Positions 52,280 to 61,448 of a DNA stretch of 64,000 bases are shown in pieces. A program made the position numbers and the translations under genes. Below the pieces are notes generated by a model. That model had not been told where the DNA came from. It ran no database searches and saw only the letters and a program-made list of their open reading frames with translations. Each line of letters begins with the position of its first letter. Within the stretch, counting starts at the first letter, position 1. The DNA comes from Haladaptatus caseinilyticus (lineage in GTDB: Archaea > Halobacteriota > Halobacteria > Halobacteriales > Haladaptataceae), in NCBI RefSeq assembly GCF_026248685.1, contig NZ_CP111040.1, positions 248,001 to 312,000 on the forward strand. Direction: 5' to 3'.

Positions 52280-53158
52280 TCACCGACTTACTTTCATCCC
52301 ATTTTGCTCAAGCAGGTTTGCTACGATTGCTGTTTCCCATTCAACCCGCGTCTCTAATTTTGTTCTATATCGAGTGGCTTCAACCAAAAAGCCAGGAATC
52401 TCGAGATCTGCACCAACTTTATGAGTTAACAGAGGACGAGTTCCGTACAGCGTGTTTCCAACTTTGAAATCATATATTGACCGGAATGATTCTAGTTGTT
52501 GGTTCATATATTCCACGGTACGTGACGCATTTGATCGTGCACTGTCAATATATGTTGGATAGATAGCTTGTCCAACTCCTGATGGGCCTTCAAATTCATG
52601 GAGAATCCCTCGTGATGTATGAAGGCTGAAAAACACATCCGGGTTAGCTTGTTCGATAACTTCCCATAGTACCTGTGCAAGCTCTGTCGTGGGTTCTTGT
52701 CCAGGGGGGAATTGGTCGTTTAAATCTCCATTGTCGTTAATATATGTGCCTCGTTCGATAGCAACCGGATTTATCTCTGGGAGCACAACTAATTTCCCAG
52801 AATTGATCGACCAGTCTTTTACTTGGTGGGCCGCATTCCAGGTTGCTGGTTCATTACCCTGAACACCACCAACAACGACTGCAGTTGGCCCTGGAATACG
52901 TGATTCTGTGGTATATATTTTGACCTCTTCTTCGGTCCCTTCTAATAAAGTGTCTTCCGAGTGTGATTGCCTAATTGGGCAAAATTCGTCATCTTCTCCA
53001 ACAACAGACCCTGCTTGATTGATCCCAAATGTTGAGGCAGCAATCACTCCTGCAGACTTAGTTATGAATGACCGACGCGATTGATTCGATACTTCACTTT
53101 TTTTATCATCATTTCTCGAACAATTCTTCTCTTCCAACTTTGTATTGTTAGATTCCAT
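52280..53158 (-). CDS. Tat-exported succinylglutamate desuccinylase/M14-like protein with altered metal site
   Basis: 292 residues. Twin-arginine signal (SRRSFITKSAGVIAAS). The core follows the M14/AstE-AspA zinc hydrolase pattern: GGVQGNE where the family has GGxHGxE, so the first zinc ligand His is Gln; INPVAIERGTYINDNGDLNDQFPPG where DLNR is expected, so the Arg is Asp; and the second His in FSLHTS. The general layout and length are otherwise normal. It may be inactive or use another metal geometry. It is convergent with the CPNC lipoprotein. Confidence 0.75.
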   Translation of the reverse strand: MESNNTKLEEKNCSRNDDKKSEVSNQSRRSFITKSAGVIAASTFGINQAGSVVGEDDEFCPIRQSHSEDTLLEGTEEEVKIYTTESRIPGPTAVVVGGVQGNEPATWNAAHQVKDWSINSGKLVVLPEINPVAIERGTYINDNGDLNDQFPPGQEPTTELAQVLWEVIEQANPDVFFSLHTSRGILHEFEGPSGVGQAIYPTYIDSARSNASRTVEYMNQQLESFRSIYDFKVGNTLYGTRPLLTHKVGADLEIPGFLVEATRYRTKLETRVEWETAIVANLLEQNGMKVSR

Positions 53159-53308
53159 GTATTAATTCTTAATACGAATATTTCTACTTCGTATCACTTT
53201 GTCCAATATCGACCGTATTAATTAACTTTTCGTTTTTACTTAATCATATAAGAAAAAGTGAATAAAATTGGATGTATTGAACTCAAACCTACTACAGAGA
53301 TTATTATT

Positions 53309-53911
53309 TTAAAACCCTATTGGACAGTCTCGGCTATTACTTCTATCTATTGCGTCTGCGAGCCGATACATTGAAAGTGTAAAGATAATAAGCGCAATTA
53401 TTGAAAATGAAAGTCCGTCAAACGGCAAGAGTGTAAGTATACTAGTTGCCCCAAGAAACGATAGAAGTCCAGTCAGCATGACAGAGCCACAAGCAGCACA
53501 TCCTGCCCCAAGCGTTCCAAATAGCATTCCTATTGCACTACCTGTACCACTTTGCAAGTTCAACTTGTTATTTCTGAAATGATATATAATCATTGAAAAA
53601 TTCATGCCAAAGAATGCTGAACTGACAAGTAGAAACCACGCTTTAATCGGTGTAAACGCTGACCCAATAATGGGAAACAAGTGTGCTAAGACAGACAATT
53701 TCTGCGGGGCTGTCATATATTTTCCAAAAATAACTGTTTGAACAAGTTCAATATTCTGTGATATAACGAATACAGACAAGCCAAATAGAAATGACGCTAT
53801 AAATAGTGCGGCATATCGAGGAATAGAGAGAATGTGGCGAATTGTACGTCCAGTCATCCATATATCGTCTTTTTGGATCGGAATATTATTCAGTATGTGT
53901 GAATATATCAT
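53309..53911 (-). CDS. Membrane protein with an intramembrane CAAC motif
   Basis: 200 residues with five hydrophobic helices. The segment GAGCAACGSVMLTGLL (Cys138, Cys141) places a CxxC pair at a helix start, a layout seen in membrane electron-transfer or thiol-relay proteins. No family name can be given; a weak likeness to the vitamin-K-epoxide-reductase/DsbD idea is only in function, not sequence. It stands next to the M14-like and DsbA-like genes. An ATG at 53854 (after DDIW) is an alternative start. Confidence 0.6.
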   Translation of the reverse strand: MIYSHILNNIPIQKDDIWMTGRTIRHILSIPRYAALFIASFLFGLSVFVISQNIELVQTVIFGKYMTAPQKLSVLAHLFPIIGSAFTPIKAWFLLVSSAFFGMNFSMIIYHFRNNKLNLQSGTGSAIGMLFGTLGAGCAACGSVMLTGLLSFLGATSILTLLPFDGLSFSIIALIIFTLSMYRLADAIDRSNSRDCPIGF

Positions 53912-55036
53912 AATAAATAACTTATTAAAAATTTATATTACTCTTCTGGGTTATGGCCATTCTCTTATTGGGAAATGCGATGGCTTTTATAAAAATATTT
54001 TGGTTAAAAGTCGTCTTAACTAATGAAACTATTATAAAAGCAGGTTTTACCCTAACTACATCTTTATTCTGTCATATTTGGCGAGAGAAAATACATAAAA
54101 TATAATTAAGTACCCAATTACTGGTGTTTATTTTGACTAATGGTTATCAAAGCACTGACTGTAAAGATCATCTCATCTGTAATGATTGTATATTTAATAT
54201 CGAAAAGCAAAATTGTTATTAATGCATTGATAATATCTTTGAATAATACAGTTATAGTGCAAGTTTACGTTGGGTAAATTGAGGTGATTAATACACCTTC
54301 GATAGTTTCAGCTGTTGCAAAAATGCTGGGTGTTCTGTTTTCCCCTACGTTAGGCCCTATATCGATTGCAACCATAAAATATTGACATTTCTGTTGGCTT
54401 GGTAGCGAGGATAACGATGTCTAATTTACTCCTTAACACAGATCAATGAATCCAATATATAATAAAAATGGGGGTTGCTGACGCTTTATCTATGTTTGTT
54501 TCCGAAACAAAAGATATATCTCTTTGTAAAAACTCGTAATTTAATGCCGGGTTATCTGATTTGGTCATCGATACTCGGCCCTGTGAGGATCCAGTAATTT
54601 GAACACTGATCCTCACGTACCTTTCAGACTAAGTCTGCATGGTCTATTACTTTATGAAATCTTCATTTCAGGCGGGTTCAAAAATCACGCATTCAAGCAA
54701 ATTGTGACATAAAAACCGATAGACATTGTTTAATTACAATTGAACGGAGCTTCATTGGCTCCAAAGGTAATTATTCTGCCTTTTACAATCTTTCCTAGGT
54801 TGTGTTTTATATACAAATTTGGACCATGTGTTATGCATTGAATTGCAAATGATGGTGGAGATTATTGTTTTGATTTGAATTGACTGGATATTCCTTTATC
54901 TTTCCGGATGAAACCTTCCATTTGACTACTAATTGAATAATAATCTTATGATCATTAACTCATTGCTACTAAATATCATCTGTGATAATACATTTTCAAT
55001 CGGTAACCAGTCAATAACTATGTATTAATTGACTGT
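53912..55036. other. 1.1-kb very AT-rich intergenic region
   Basis: Between the CAAC membrane protein (minus) and the lectin-like protein (plus). It contains the hairpin at 54583-54616. A 36-codon minus frame at 54265-54375 (MVAIDIGPNVGENRTPS at its start) is protein-like but too short to call. A TATA-like TGTATTAATT lies at 55021-55030. No RNA gene recognised. Confidence 0.4.
54583..54616. repeat. Strong hairpin in AT-rich gap
   Basis: GTGAGGATCCAGT and ACTGATCCTCAC can pair over 12 bases with one bulged C around a 9-base loop (AATTTGAAC). It could be the core of a small RNA, a terminator or an element end. Confidence 0.45.
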
Positions 55037-55048
55037 ATGTTAAACTGC

Positions 55049-56134
55049 ATGCAACGTGCAAGTGAAAACGGAGAGAGTAGAATTAAACGACGAAACTATT
55101 TGAAGTCAGTCGCTGCAGCTGGTGTTGGACTTGGTGGAATCGGAACTGGAACAGTCTCAGGCCAAGTTGCTGGTATCGACCTCGTCATTGGTGAGGTCGG
55201 AACAGAAAATCAAAGCCAACCGGATCGTGGAACCTGGCACTCTGTAGAGTTTGACAATCTATTAATTAACGCTATCGGCATTTTAGGGGATCTTCTGGGC
55301 TTAGAGGTTAAGCCAATTATTACAATGAAGCCGGTCTCATATAACGGGGTACAACCATGTCACATTAGGCTTCGAAACGTTACTTCTCAAGGATTTGAAT
55401 ATCGACTTGAAGAATGGGATTATCAGGATGGTGGACACGCACGCGAACTCGTGTACTGGACTGCCATTCTACCCGGTGTGTATGAAATTCCGGGGGTATC
55501 TGGTACTCTCACTGGTATTCAAGCTGGACGGGTGTCTACTACGACTGATCCTGAGACTGTTGAACTCACGGCACCATTTTTCACTGGCAAGCCAGCCGTG
55601 TTTGCACAGTCTCAGACGTTTAACGGTAAGGCAGATTCAATTGTTACCCGTGTTGATGTGGCTTCTGAGGATCGGTTTACTGTTAGGCTACAGGAACAAG
55701 AATCGCTTAATGATTACCACCGGTCGGAAGAAGTTGGGTATGTCGCAGTCGATGTGCCTGCAATCGGTACATTCCCGACTAATTTCCTCGATGGGGTTGT
55801 TGATACCGAATTCGAGGCCCGCCGTCCTACGCGACCTGCACGCGATAGTGCAGCGACTGCTTCCCGGTATCCATTCCAATCGAATGGTGGCAACGGATTT
55901 ACTCGAAATCCCCGAGTGGTTGCAGATATCCAAACCAGACGCGGGCCACAACCGTGTCAACTCAGATATACGGAACTTGAACGAGATCATTTCAACGCTT
56001 TTGTCGAGGAAGAACAGAGTGCAGATGAAGAGACGACCCATGCTCCTGAAGATATCGGATATATGGCATTCGGGTCCAATGGCCTAATTCCAGGTATTAC
56101 GGTTGATCTCGATCTAATTCCTCCACTTCTATAG
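55049..56134 (+). CDS. Tat-exported protein with three lectin-like repeats
   Basis: 361 residues from the ATG at 55049, chosen because the TATA-like element at 55021-55030 gives a leaderless start there; an ATG at 55037 is possible. Twin-arginine signal (IKRRNYLKSVAAAGVG). Three repeats of one beta-rich unit follow: about 85-160 (VTSQGFEYRLEEWDYQDGGHA), 180-250 (FAQSQTFNGKADSIVTRV, FTVRLQEQESL), and 290-345 (VADIQTRRGPQPCQLRY). The pattern (QTFNG..., ...E.VGY) resembles H-type-lectin-like domains of secreted bacterial proteins. Carbohydrate binding is inferred. Confidence 0.65.
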   Translation: MQRASENGESRIKRRNYLKSVAAAGVGLGGIGTGTVSGQVAGIDLVIGEVGTENQSQPDRGTWHSVEFDNLLINAIGILGDLLGLEVKPIITMKPVSYNGVQPCHIRLRNVTSQGFEYRLEEWDYQDGGHARELVYWTAILPGVYEIPGVSGTLTGIQAGRVSTTTDPETVELTAPFFTGKPAVFAQSQTFNGKADSIVTRVDVASEDRFTVRLQEQESLNDYHRSEEVGYVAVDVPAIGTFPTNFLDGVVDTEFEARRPTRPARDSAATASRYPFQSNGGNGFTRNPRVVADIQTRRGPQPCQLRYTELERDHFNAFVEEEQSADEETTHAPEDIGYMAFGSNGLIPGITVDLDLIPPLL

Positions 56135-56337
56135 AAGTCTTTAGGCATTAGACGCTCCATTTTTAATTCCGCACATAGTGATATCCTGTGAATGGATAGT
56201 ATCTAATCAATTCTAAGTATCATTTAAATCAATATGTTAGTTAATTCTAATCATTTGAACAAATGTGCGACAGCCAGTTAATACTACAGACGTATTCATG
56301 GCGAATCCTTTAGTGGGTAGTTAGTGTACATGTGACG

Positions 56338-56694
56338 ATGCTCGCATCCTTTTACCAATACCAACATGAAGAGGTTGCGGACGGGAACCGAACGGCAGGA
56401 GAGTCACAAACTGAGGATTCGGTGAACAAGGACTCCGAAGAATATTTCGGCACGAACATCGCCGAACTTGATGTGGAAACGTGGGAGACGGTCGAACACA
56501 ACGGCGACCCGATTCAGCGGCGAATCGTCACGCTTGACGAGGTGGTTGCGATTTCCGTTCCGAAGGAACCCGCCGACGACGATGACCCGGATTTGCCCGG
56601 TCAAACGATCCAGATTCGTACCGGCGGAAGTGAGGAATTTCTCTCACAGGCCGAGATAGTTGAAGTACAAGATGCGAACCCTGACGAGCCCTGA
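56338..56694 (+). CDS. Hypothetical acidic protein
   Basis: 118 residues from the ATG at 56338. Very acidic, with Gln/Thr/Asp-rich start and a conserved-looking core ETVEHNGDPIQRRIVTLDEVVAISVPK. No family recognised. Its GC-rich codon use matches the genes to its right, so it marks the start of the core-like region. Confidence 0.5.
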   Translation: MLASFYQYQHEEVADGNRTAGESQTEDSVNKDSEEYFGTNIAELDVETWETVEHNGDPIQRRIVTLDEVVAISVPKEPADDDDPDLPGQTIQIRTGGSEEFLSQAEIVEVQDANPDEP

Positions 56695-56800
56695 GAGAAA
56701 CGTCCGCTCGCAGAGCGTCTTTTCCCATCGACGGCGACGATACCGGAACGATTGACCGGACTCGGTATTCTTAGTTCGCTGAGTCACACACGTTGTTTCA

Positions 56801-57988
56801 ATGGAAGCAGAGTCGCAGTCGTTACGAACCGCGAAAAGCTGGCGTTCGGTAGCGACGGTCGCGGGGTGGCAGACGGCTGCGAGTCTCTGCTACTACACGG
56901 TCTTCGCCGCAACTGGGTTTCTTCGCGATGCGTTTTCCCTCTCCGAATCGCTCGTCGGCGTTTTCCTCACGGCAACATTACTGGGATACACGGTCATGTT
57001 GTTTCCGAGCGGAGCGGCTGTCGATGGTTTTGGCGAAAAGCGCATGATGAGTGTCGGACTCGTCGCACTCGCTGTTGCGGCTATCGGCGTGTCGATTGCA
57101 CCTTCCTACGGTCTCTTGCTGGGTGCGGGGGGAATCTTGGGTGTCGCCTACTCGACGGCGATGCCAGCTTCAAACCGCGCAATCGTTGCCAGTTCACCCG
57201 ACGGACGTGAGGGTCTCGCGATGGGACTGAAACAGGTGGGCGTCACCGCTGGAAGCGGTGCTGCCTCGCTCGTTATCACGGGTATCGCAGCCATTGCCGC
57301 TTGGCAAATCGGATTCTGGGTTGTCGCGGCTCTCGCGGGCGGCTATGCGCTCGGTTTTATCGCTCTGTACGACGGATCCCGCGGGAGTGGCGAGTTCTCA
57401 TTGCCGAATGTCTCCCATTTCGGGACGAATAGAGCCTACATTCTACTCGTCGCGTCCGGTCTCTTCGTTGGGGCATCCATCTTTTCGATGCTTGGATATA
57501 CCGTTCTCTACGTGCAGGACGCCGTGAACGCGAGCGCCGCCGCGGGCGGTCTCGTCCTCGCAGTAACGCAAGTAACGGGTAGTGTCGGGCGTATCGGCGC
57601 TGGAAACCTTGCGGACCGCCTAGGCGGTGCGAAGGGTGCAGCCACCGTCGCTCTCGGCCAGTTATTGCTCTCGGTCATCCTCTTTATTGGTCTCGCCGTC
57701 GGCGACTGGTCGCTTCCGGTCGTCGTCTTGCTCTTTACCGGTCTCGGTCTCTCGATTCACGGCTCGACTGGTGTCTTCTATTCCTGTCTCTCCGAACTCG
57801 TCGATGCCGACGATATTGGGGGGGCCACGGCAGGTGGACAGACGGCAATAAACACTGGTGGATTGGTTGCACCGCCGCTATTCGGCCTGCTCGTCGAAAC
57901 GAGCGGTTACAGGCTGGGTTGGGGACTACTCGTTGGTACGACCCTTTTTGCGGCCGTATTGCTCGTAGGTGTTCGGCGACAGACGTGA
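56801..57988 (+). CDS. MFS transporter
   Basis: 395 residues with about 12 hydrophobic helices. The MFS signature between helices 2 and 3 appears as DGFGEKRMM, and the pseudo-repeat near 270 as NLADRLGGAKG. Exports or imports a small solute; the substrate cannot be told. Helix 1 starts WQTAASLCYYTVFAATGFL. It is single, 10 bases from the convergent asparaginase gene. Confidence 0.85.
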   Translation: MEAESQSLRTAKSWRSVATVAGWQTAASLCYYTVFAATGFLRDAFSLSESLVGVFLTATLLGYTVMLFPSGAAVDGFGEKRMMSVGLVALAVAAIGVSIAPSYGLLLGAGGILGVAYSTAMPASNRAIVASSPDGREGLAMGLKQVGVTAGSGAASLVITGIAAIAAWQIGFWVVAALAGGYALGFIALYDGSRGSGEFSLPNVSHFGTNRAYILLVASGLFVGASIFSMLGYTVLYVQDAVNASAAAGGLVLAVTQVTGSVGRIGAGNLADRLGGAKGAATVALGQLLLSVILFIGLAVGDWSLPVVVLLFTGLGLSIHGSTGVFYSCLSELVDADDIGGATAGGQTAINTGGLVAPPLFGLLVETSGYRLGWGLLVGTTLFAAVLLVGVRRQT

Positions 57989-57998
57989 CTGCTACGTA

Positions 57999-58988
57999 TT
58001 AGACATTGTCGTCGGAGAAATACTGCTGTACTTCGGATGGCTCATTGACTCGGAGAAGGGCCAAGAGCAGTTTGAGACGTGCTTTGTGAGCAGGAAGGTC
58101 GTCACCGCCTATCGCTCCGTGCTCCGCAAGGGTTCGACCGCCACCATCCGTCCCGTACACCGGTACTGTCGTCCCGGCGTAACAGCGTGACGTGACGACG
58201 ACGGGAACATCGGCCGAAACGGTTTGTTCGACGGCGTCACCCAGTTCAGCCGTCACGTTTCCGATGCCCGTTCCTTCAAGGACGATTCCATCGACACCCG
58301 CGTCGAGCGCTTCCTCGATTTGGGCGTCACCGACGCCCACACCGGAGTTGACCACCCGAACGTCGATATCCGAGGGGTCGCCATCGACATCGATATCGTC
58401 CGAGTAGCTTCCAGGCGTTCGGACGTACCGAATCTCATCGCGGGTTACCGTGGCTACCGGCCCTTTTCCGGGCGAGTCGAAGGCGTCGAGTTTGTGCGTG
58501 TGTCGTTTCGTCACGTCGCGGGCAGGGTGCAGTTCCTCGTCGAATACAACGTAGACACCCCCCGATTTTCGAACTCGTTCGTCTACAAGTACCCGAACTG
58601 CGGTGAGGAGGTTCGACGGTCCATCCGGGCTAACTTCATCGGGGCGTCGTTGTGCGCCGGTAAAGACGACCGGCGCGTCGATATCGAGCGTCAAATCGAG
58701 ATAGTACGCCGATTCTTCCATCGTGTCCGTTCCGTGAGTGACGACGATGCCATCGGCACCATTCCCGATGATTTCCCGGATCGTTCCTCGAAGTGATTCG
58801 ATCGTCTGGAAGTCCATACTAAAACTGGGCTTTTGAGCGACTTCACGCACGTCGATTTCCGCGTCGTCGGCGAGTTGTGGGACGGCTTCGACCAGGGATT
58901 CACTACTCATGGTCGGCTTCGCTCCATCTGCATCGTCGGTGCTGGCGATGGTACCGCCGGTTCCGAGTATCGTGATGGTAGGGCGCAT
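57999..58988 (-). CDS. L-asparaginase (bacterial type, AnsA/AnsB family)
   Basis: Hydrolyses asparagine to aspartate and ammonia. 329 residues. The two catalytic threonine motifs are GTGGTIAS (Thr13) and VVTHGTDTMEE (Thr87, Asp88); also VVFTGAQRRPDEVSPDGPSN, VYVVFDEELHPARDVTKRHT, and a C-terminal LEGTGIGNV. No signal peptide, so it is cytoplasmic. Closely related GatD-type proteins have extra N-terminal domains, absent here. Confidence 0.88.
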   Translation of the reverse strand: MRPTITILGTGGTIASTDDADGAKPTMSSESLVEAVPQLADDAEIDVREVAQKPSFSMDFQTIESLRGTIREIIGNGADGIVVTHGTDTMEESAYYLDLTLDIDAPVVFTGAQRRPDEVSPDGPSNLLTAVRVLVDERVRKSGGVYVVFDEELHPARDVTKRHTHKLDAFDSPGKGPVATVTRDEIRYVRTPGSYSDDIDVDGDPSDIDVRVVNSGVGVGDAQIEEALDAGVDGIVLEGTGIGNVTAELGDAVEQTVSADVPVVVTSRCYAGTTVPVYGTDGGGRTLAEHGAIGGDDLPAHKARLKLLLALLRVNEPSEVQQYFSDDNV

Positions 58989-59180
58989 ACTGTGGTCGTT
59001 GGCCTGCTTTTACAATAGTCTACTCACCGGTTTCAGCGCCCGTTTCTGTTCCGGTCGTCGGCGATATATCTCATGAGGGCGACCGGTCAAATCACCCATC
59101 ACCGACGAGAGGAGTGTGAGCAAAACTCGTGGGTTCGAAAACTTCTAAGACAATCGACGCCGTGCTATTAGTTTCCAACA

Positions 59181-60080
59181 ATGAGTGATATCGACGTCGC
59201 GATCGGCATCGACGCCGACTGCGTGGCAGGATGGCTCGGCTCGTATGGTGGTGAAGACTCCCCCGCCGACCTCTCTCGGGGTGTGTCAGCGGGAAAGGAG
59301 GGTATCCCGCGCCTCGTTCAACTGTTCGAAGACGAAAACATCGATACGTCGTGGTACATCCCCGGTCACACGATCGAGACGTTCCGCGACGAAGTCGAAG
59401 CCGTTGCGGCGGGTGGGCACGAAATCGGAGTCCACGGCTATTCACATGAGAACCCGACCGACCTCGCCCGTGAACAGGAGGACGAAATCCTCGAAGCCTC
59501 TATCGACCTCATCGAGGACGTGACAGGGGAGAAACCCGCCGGACACCGTGCGAGCTGGTGGGAATACAGCGAGAATACGCCCGAACTTGTCGAGAAACAC
59601 GATTTTCTCTACGACAGCAGTCTGATGGAAACGCAGTTCGAACCGACGTGGATGCGGAAGGGCGACTCCTGGAAAAAGATACAGTACGACCAGTCCCCTA
59701 AGACGTGGATGGAGCCGTACCAGTACGGCGAGGAAACGGACGTCGTCGAAATCCCGATTAGCTGGTACCGCGACGACATTCCGCCGATGCTGTTCGTCAA
59801 ACAGCCGAACTACCACGCCGGCTACAAGGATCCGGCGATGATGTACGAACAGTACTACAAACGGCAGTTCGACTTCCTGTACAACCGACGCAAAGCGGGG
59901 GTGTACACCCTGACCATTCATCCCGACCTCCACGGGCTCCCGCACATGATACCGCATCTCGAGGAGTTCATTCAGTACGTAAAGGGACACGAGAACGTCG
60001 AAATAACAACGCTTGAGGAAATCGCAAAGAAATTCAAAAACGATCCCTCGGTGTACGAGAGTAAGGGGAAGTACGTATAG
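59181..60080 (+). CDS. Polysaccharide deacetylase family protein (PuuE/PgdA-like)
   Basis: 299 residues, cytoplasmic. Metal site: Asp11/Asp13 in GIDADC and HGYSH (His85, His89); also SWYIPGHTIETF, PAGHRASWWEYSENT and TIHPDLHGLPH. This subgroup without signal peptide resembles PuuE allantoinase and Helicobacter PgdA; some members are cyclic-imide or allantoin amidohydrolases, so the substrate may be small. The leaderless-looking start at 59181 has no ribosome site. Confidence 0.8.
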   Translation: MSDIDVAIGIDADCVAGWLGSYGGEDSPADLSRGVSAGKEGIPRLVQLFEDENIDTSWYIPGHTIETFRDEVEAVAAGGHEIGVHGYSHENPTDLAREQEDEILEASIDLIEDVTGEKPAGHRASWWEYSENTPELVEKHDFLYDSSLMETQFEPTWMRKGDSWKKIQYDQSPKTWMEPYQYGEETDVVEIPISWYRDDIPPMLFVKQPNYHAGYKDPAMMYEQYYKRQFDFLYNRRKAGVYTLTIHPDLHGLPHMIPHLEEFIQYVKGHENVEITTLEEIAKKFKNDPSVYESKGKYV

Positions 60081-60165
60081 CTGTCTGGGTGTCCCGTCGA
60101 ATCCATCACCGCCGAACCGCTACGGCTGACTGGTAACTCTCAACGTTCGAGTTTCGACCTGTGGC

Positions 60166-60525
60166 CTATTCGCCAACTATCGGGTCTTTGAGGGCGGCGA
60201 CTTCGCTCATAACTACGTCGACGTTGTCGTTGTCTACACCGTTTTCCCGGAGTGCCGCTTCGAGATACTGACCAACGATGTCGAAGTCAGCCTCGTCGAT
60301 ATCGAGATGCGCGTGCGCTTCACGCATGTTCTCGCCCGTATAGTCGGTTGGCCCTCCCGCGACCGCACTAACGAACTGGACTTGGTGGGCGTGTAACTCA
60401 TTCATCTCCAATCCGTCGAAGTACGGCCTGAGTCGTTCGTCCGCCAACACTCGGTCGTAGAAGTCGCTAACGACTGCTTCGACCGCGTCTCGGCCGCCGA
60501 TTTCACGATAAATCGATTGTGCCAT
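60166..60525 (-). CDS. Truncated hemoglobin, group I
   Basis: 119 residues. Two-on-two globin fold: SIYREIGGRDAVEAVVSDFYDRVLADERL, PYFDGLEMNELHAHQVQFVSA, and the proximal His71 in MREAHAHLDI. Binds heme and may detoxify nitric oxide or bind oxygen. Single gene, 159 bases downstream of the HTH-10 regulator on the same strand. Confidence 0.9.
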   Translation of the reverse strand: MAQSIYREIGGRDAVEAVVSDFYDRVLADERLRPYFDGLEMNELHAHQVQFVSAVAGGPTDYTGENMREAHAHLDIDEADFDIVGQYLEAALRENGVDNDNVDVVMSEVAALKDPIVGE

Positions 60526-60684
60526 TGGGTTCAGTCGTTCGTTGTCGTAGCATCGGAATATGGACGGGTGCTAGTATATCCGGTCTTTTTTAAGCAATCG
60601 CTGGATGATAGCATCCATCTCGATGGGGTCGATACAGGCCGAAAATGGAGTTTCGTTCCGATCGAAGGGACAACTATCTCCAGA

Positions 60685-61329
60685 TTAGTCAGTCAATAGC
60701 TGATCCAGCAGTTTCGTTTGGGCGATCGATAGATGCTCTACGAACGTCGTGACCGAAATTCCCAACGCCTCGGCGACCGCTTTCGAGTTCGCTCCTTTCG
60801 GCGATTCGAAATATCCCATCCTGTGGGCAGTCCGAAGAACGTCGTATTGGCGATCAGTGAATGCGTTCCGGTCCACGAACAGCAGTGACCGAGTCCCGTC
60901 GATGGATTGTGATTGCGTGAGGCGGCGGACCGTAACGCCGGAACAGCTGGCTCGCAAATCGGACACGACGTTCCGAAGCGTCTCTAGATCCGGTGCAATA
61001 AACGAGAGAACGAGACGTCCGGTATCGACGCGAAGATTTCGGATCGGGCATCCGTGTTTTGGAACATGCGAACAAGGACACTCCCCGTCCGTGTGGCTGT
61101 ATCGGTACACCGATTTCGAATCATCGGAAAACACTTCGTCAGCGTGTTGCTCCTTCCTTTTAGCGTCTTCACCGTGGTCTACCGTGACCTCACCGACGAT
61201 TTTTGATCGCTCGGGGGTGCTATGCTGGTTCACCGTCACGGATTCGACCTCACACTCCTCGCTCATCGAAGCCGCAGGACAGCCGTTCACATCGCGAACT
61301 TCGATCTGTGCGTGGACACCTGAACCCAT
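60685..61329 (-). CDS. Bacterio-opsin-activator-type (HTH-10) regulator
   Basis: 214 residues. The C-terminal 60 residues are the HTH-10 domain: LFVDRNAFTDRQYDVLRTAHRMGYFESPKGANSK then VAEALGISVTTFVEHL. The N-terminal part is a ligand or sensor domain with many Cys and His residues (CEVESVT, CPCSHVPKHGCPI), so metal or redox sensing is possible. It lies next to the globin and the dioxygenase on the same strand and may control them; that is inference. Confidence 0.85.
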   Translation of the reverse strand: MGSGVHAQIEVRDVNGCPAASMSEECEVESVTVNQHSTPERSKIVGEVTVDHGEDAKRKEQHADEVFSDDSKSVYRYSHTDGECPCSHVPKHGCPIRNLRVDTGRLVLSFIAPDLETLRNVVSDLRASCSGVTVRRLTQSQSIDGTRSLLFVDRNAFTDRQYDVLRTAHRMGYFESPKGANSKAVAEALGISVTTFVEHLSIAQTKLLDQLLTD

Positions 61330-61448
61330 ACGCGGAAGGACCGACGGGTGTGTGATAAATGAATCCGTCCACTCGCGAGGATGTAGACCATCGTGTCGTA
61401 TCGTCCCGGCACGCCTATCTCCGATTTCGAATTCCCTTTATCGGTCGA

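Noticed and set aside
54265-54375. 36-codon minus frame in the AT-rich gap
   Set aside because: Too short and unsupported to call, though its composition is protein-like.
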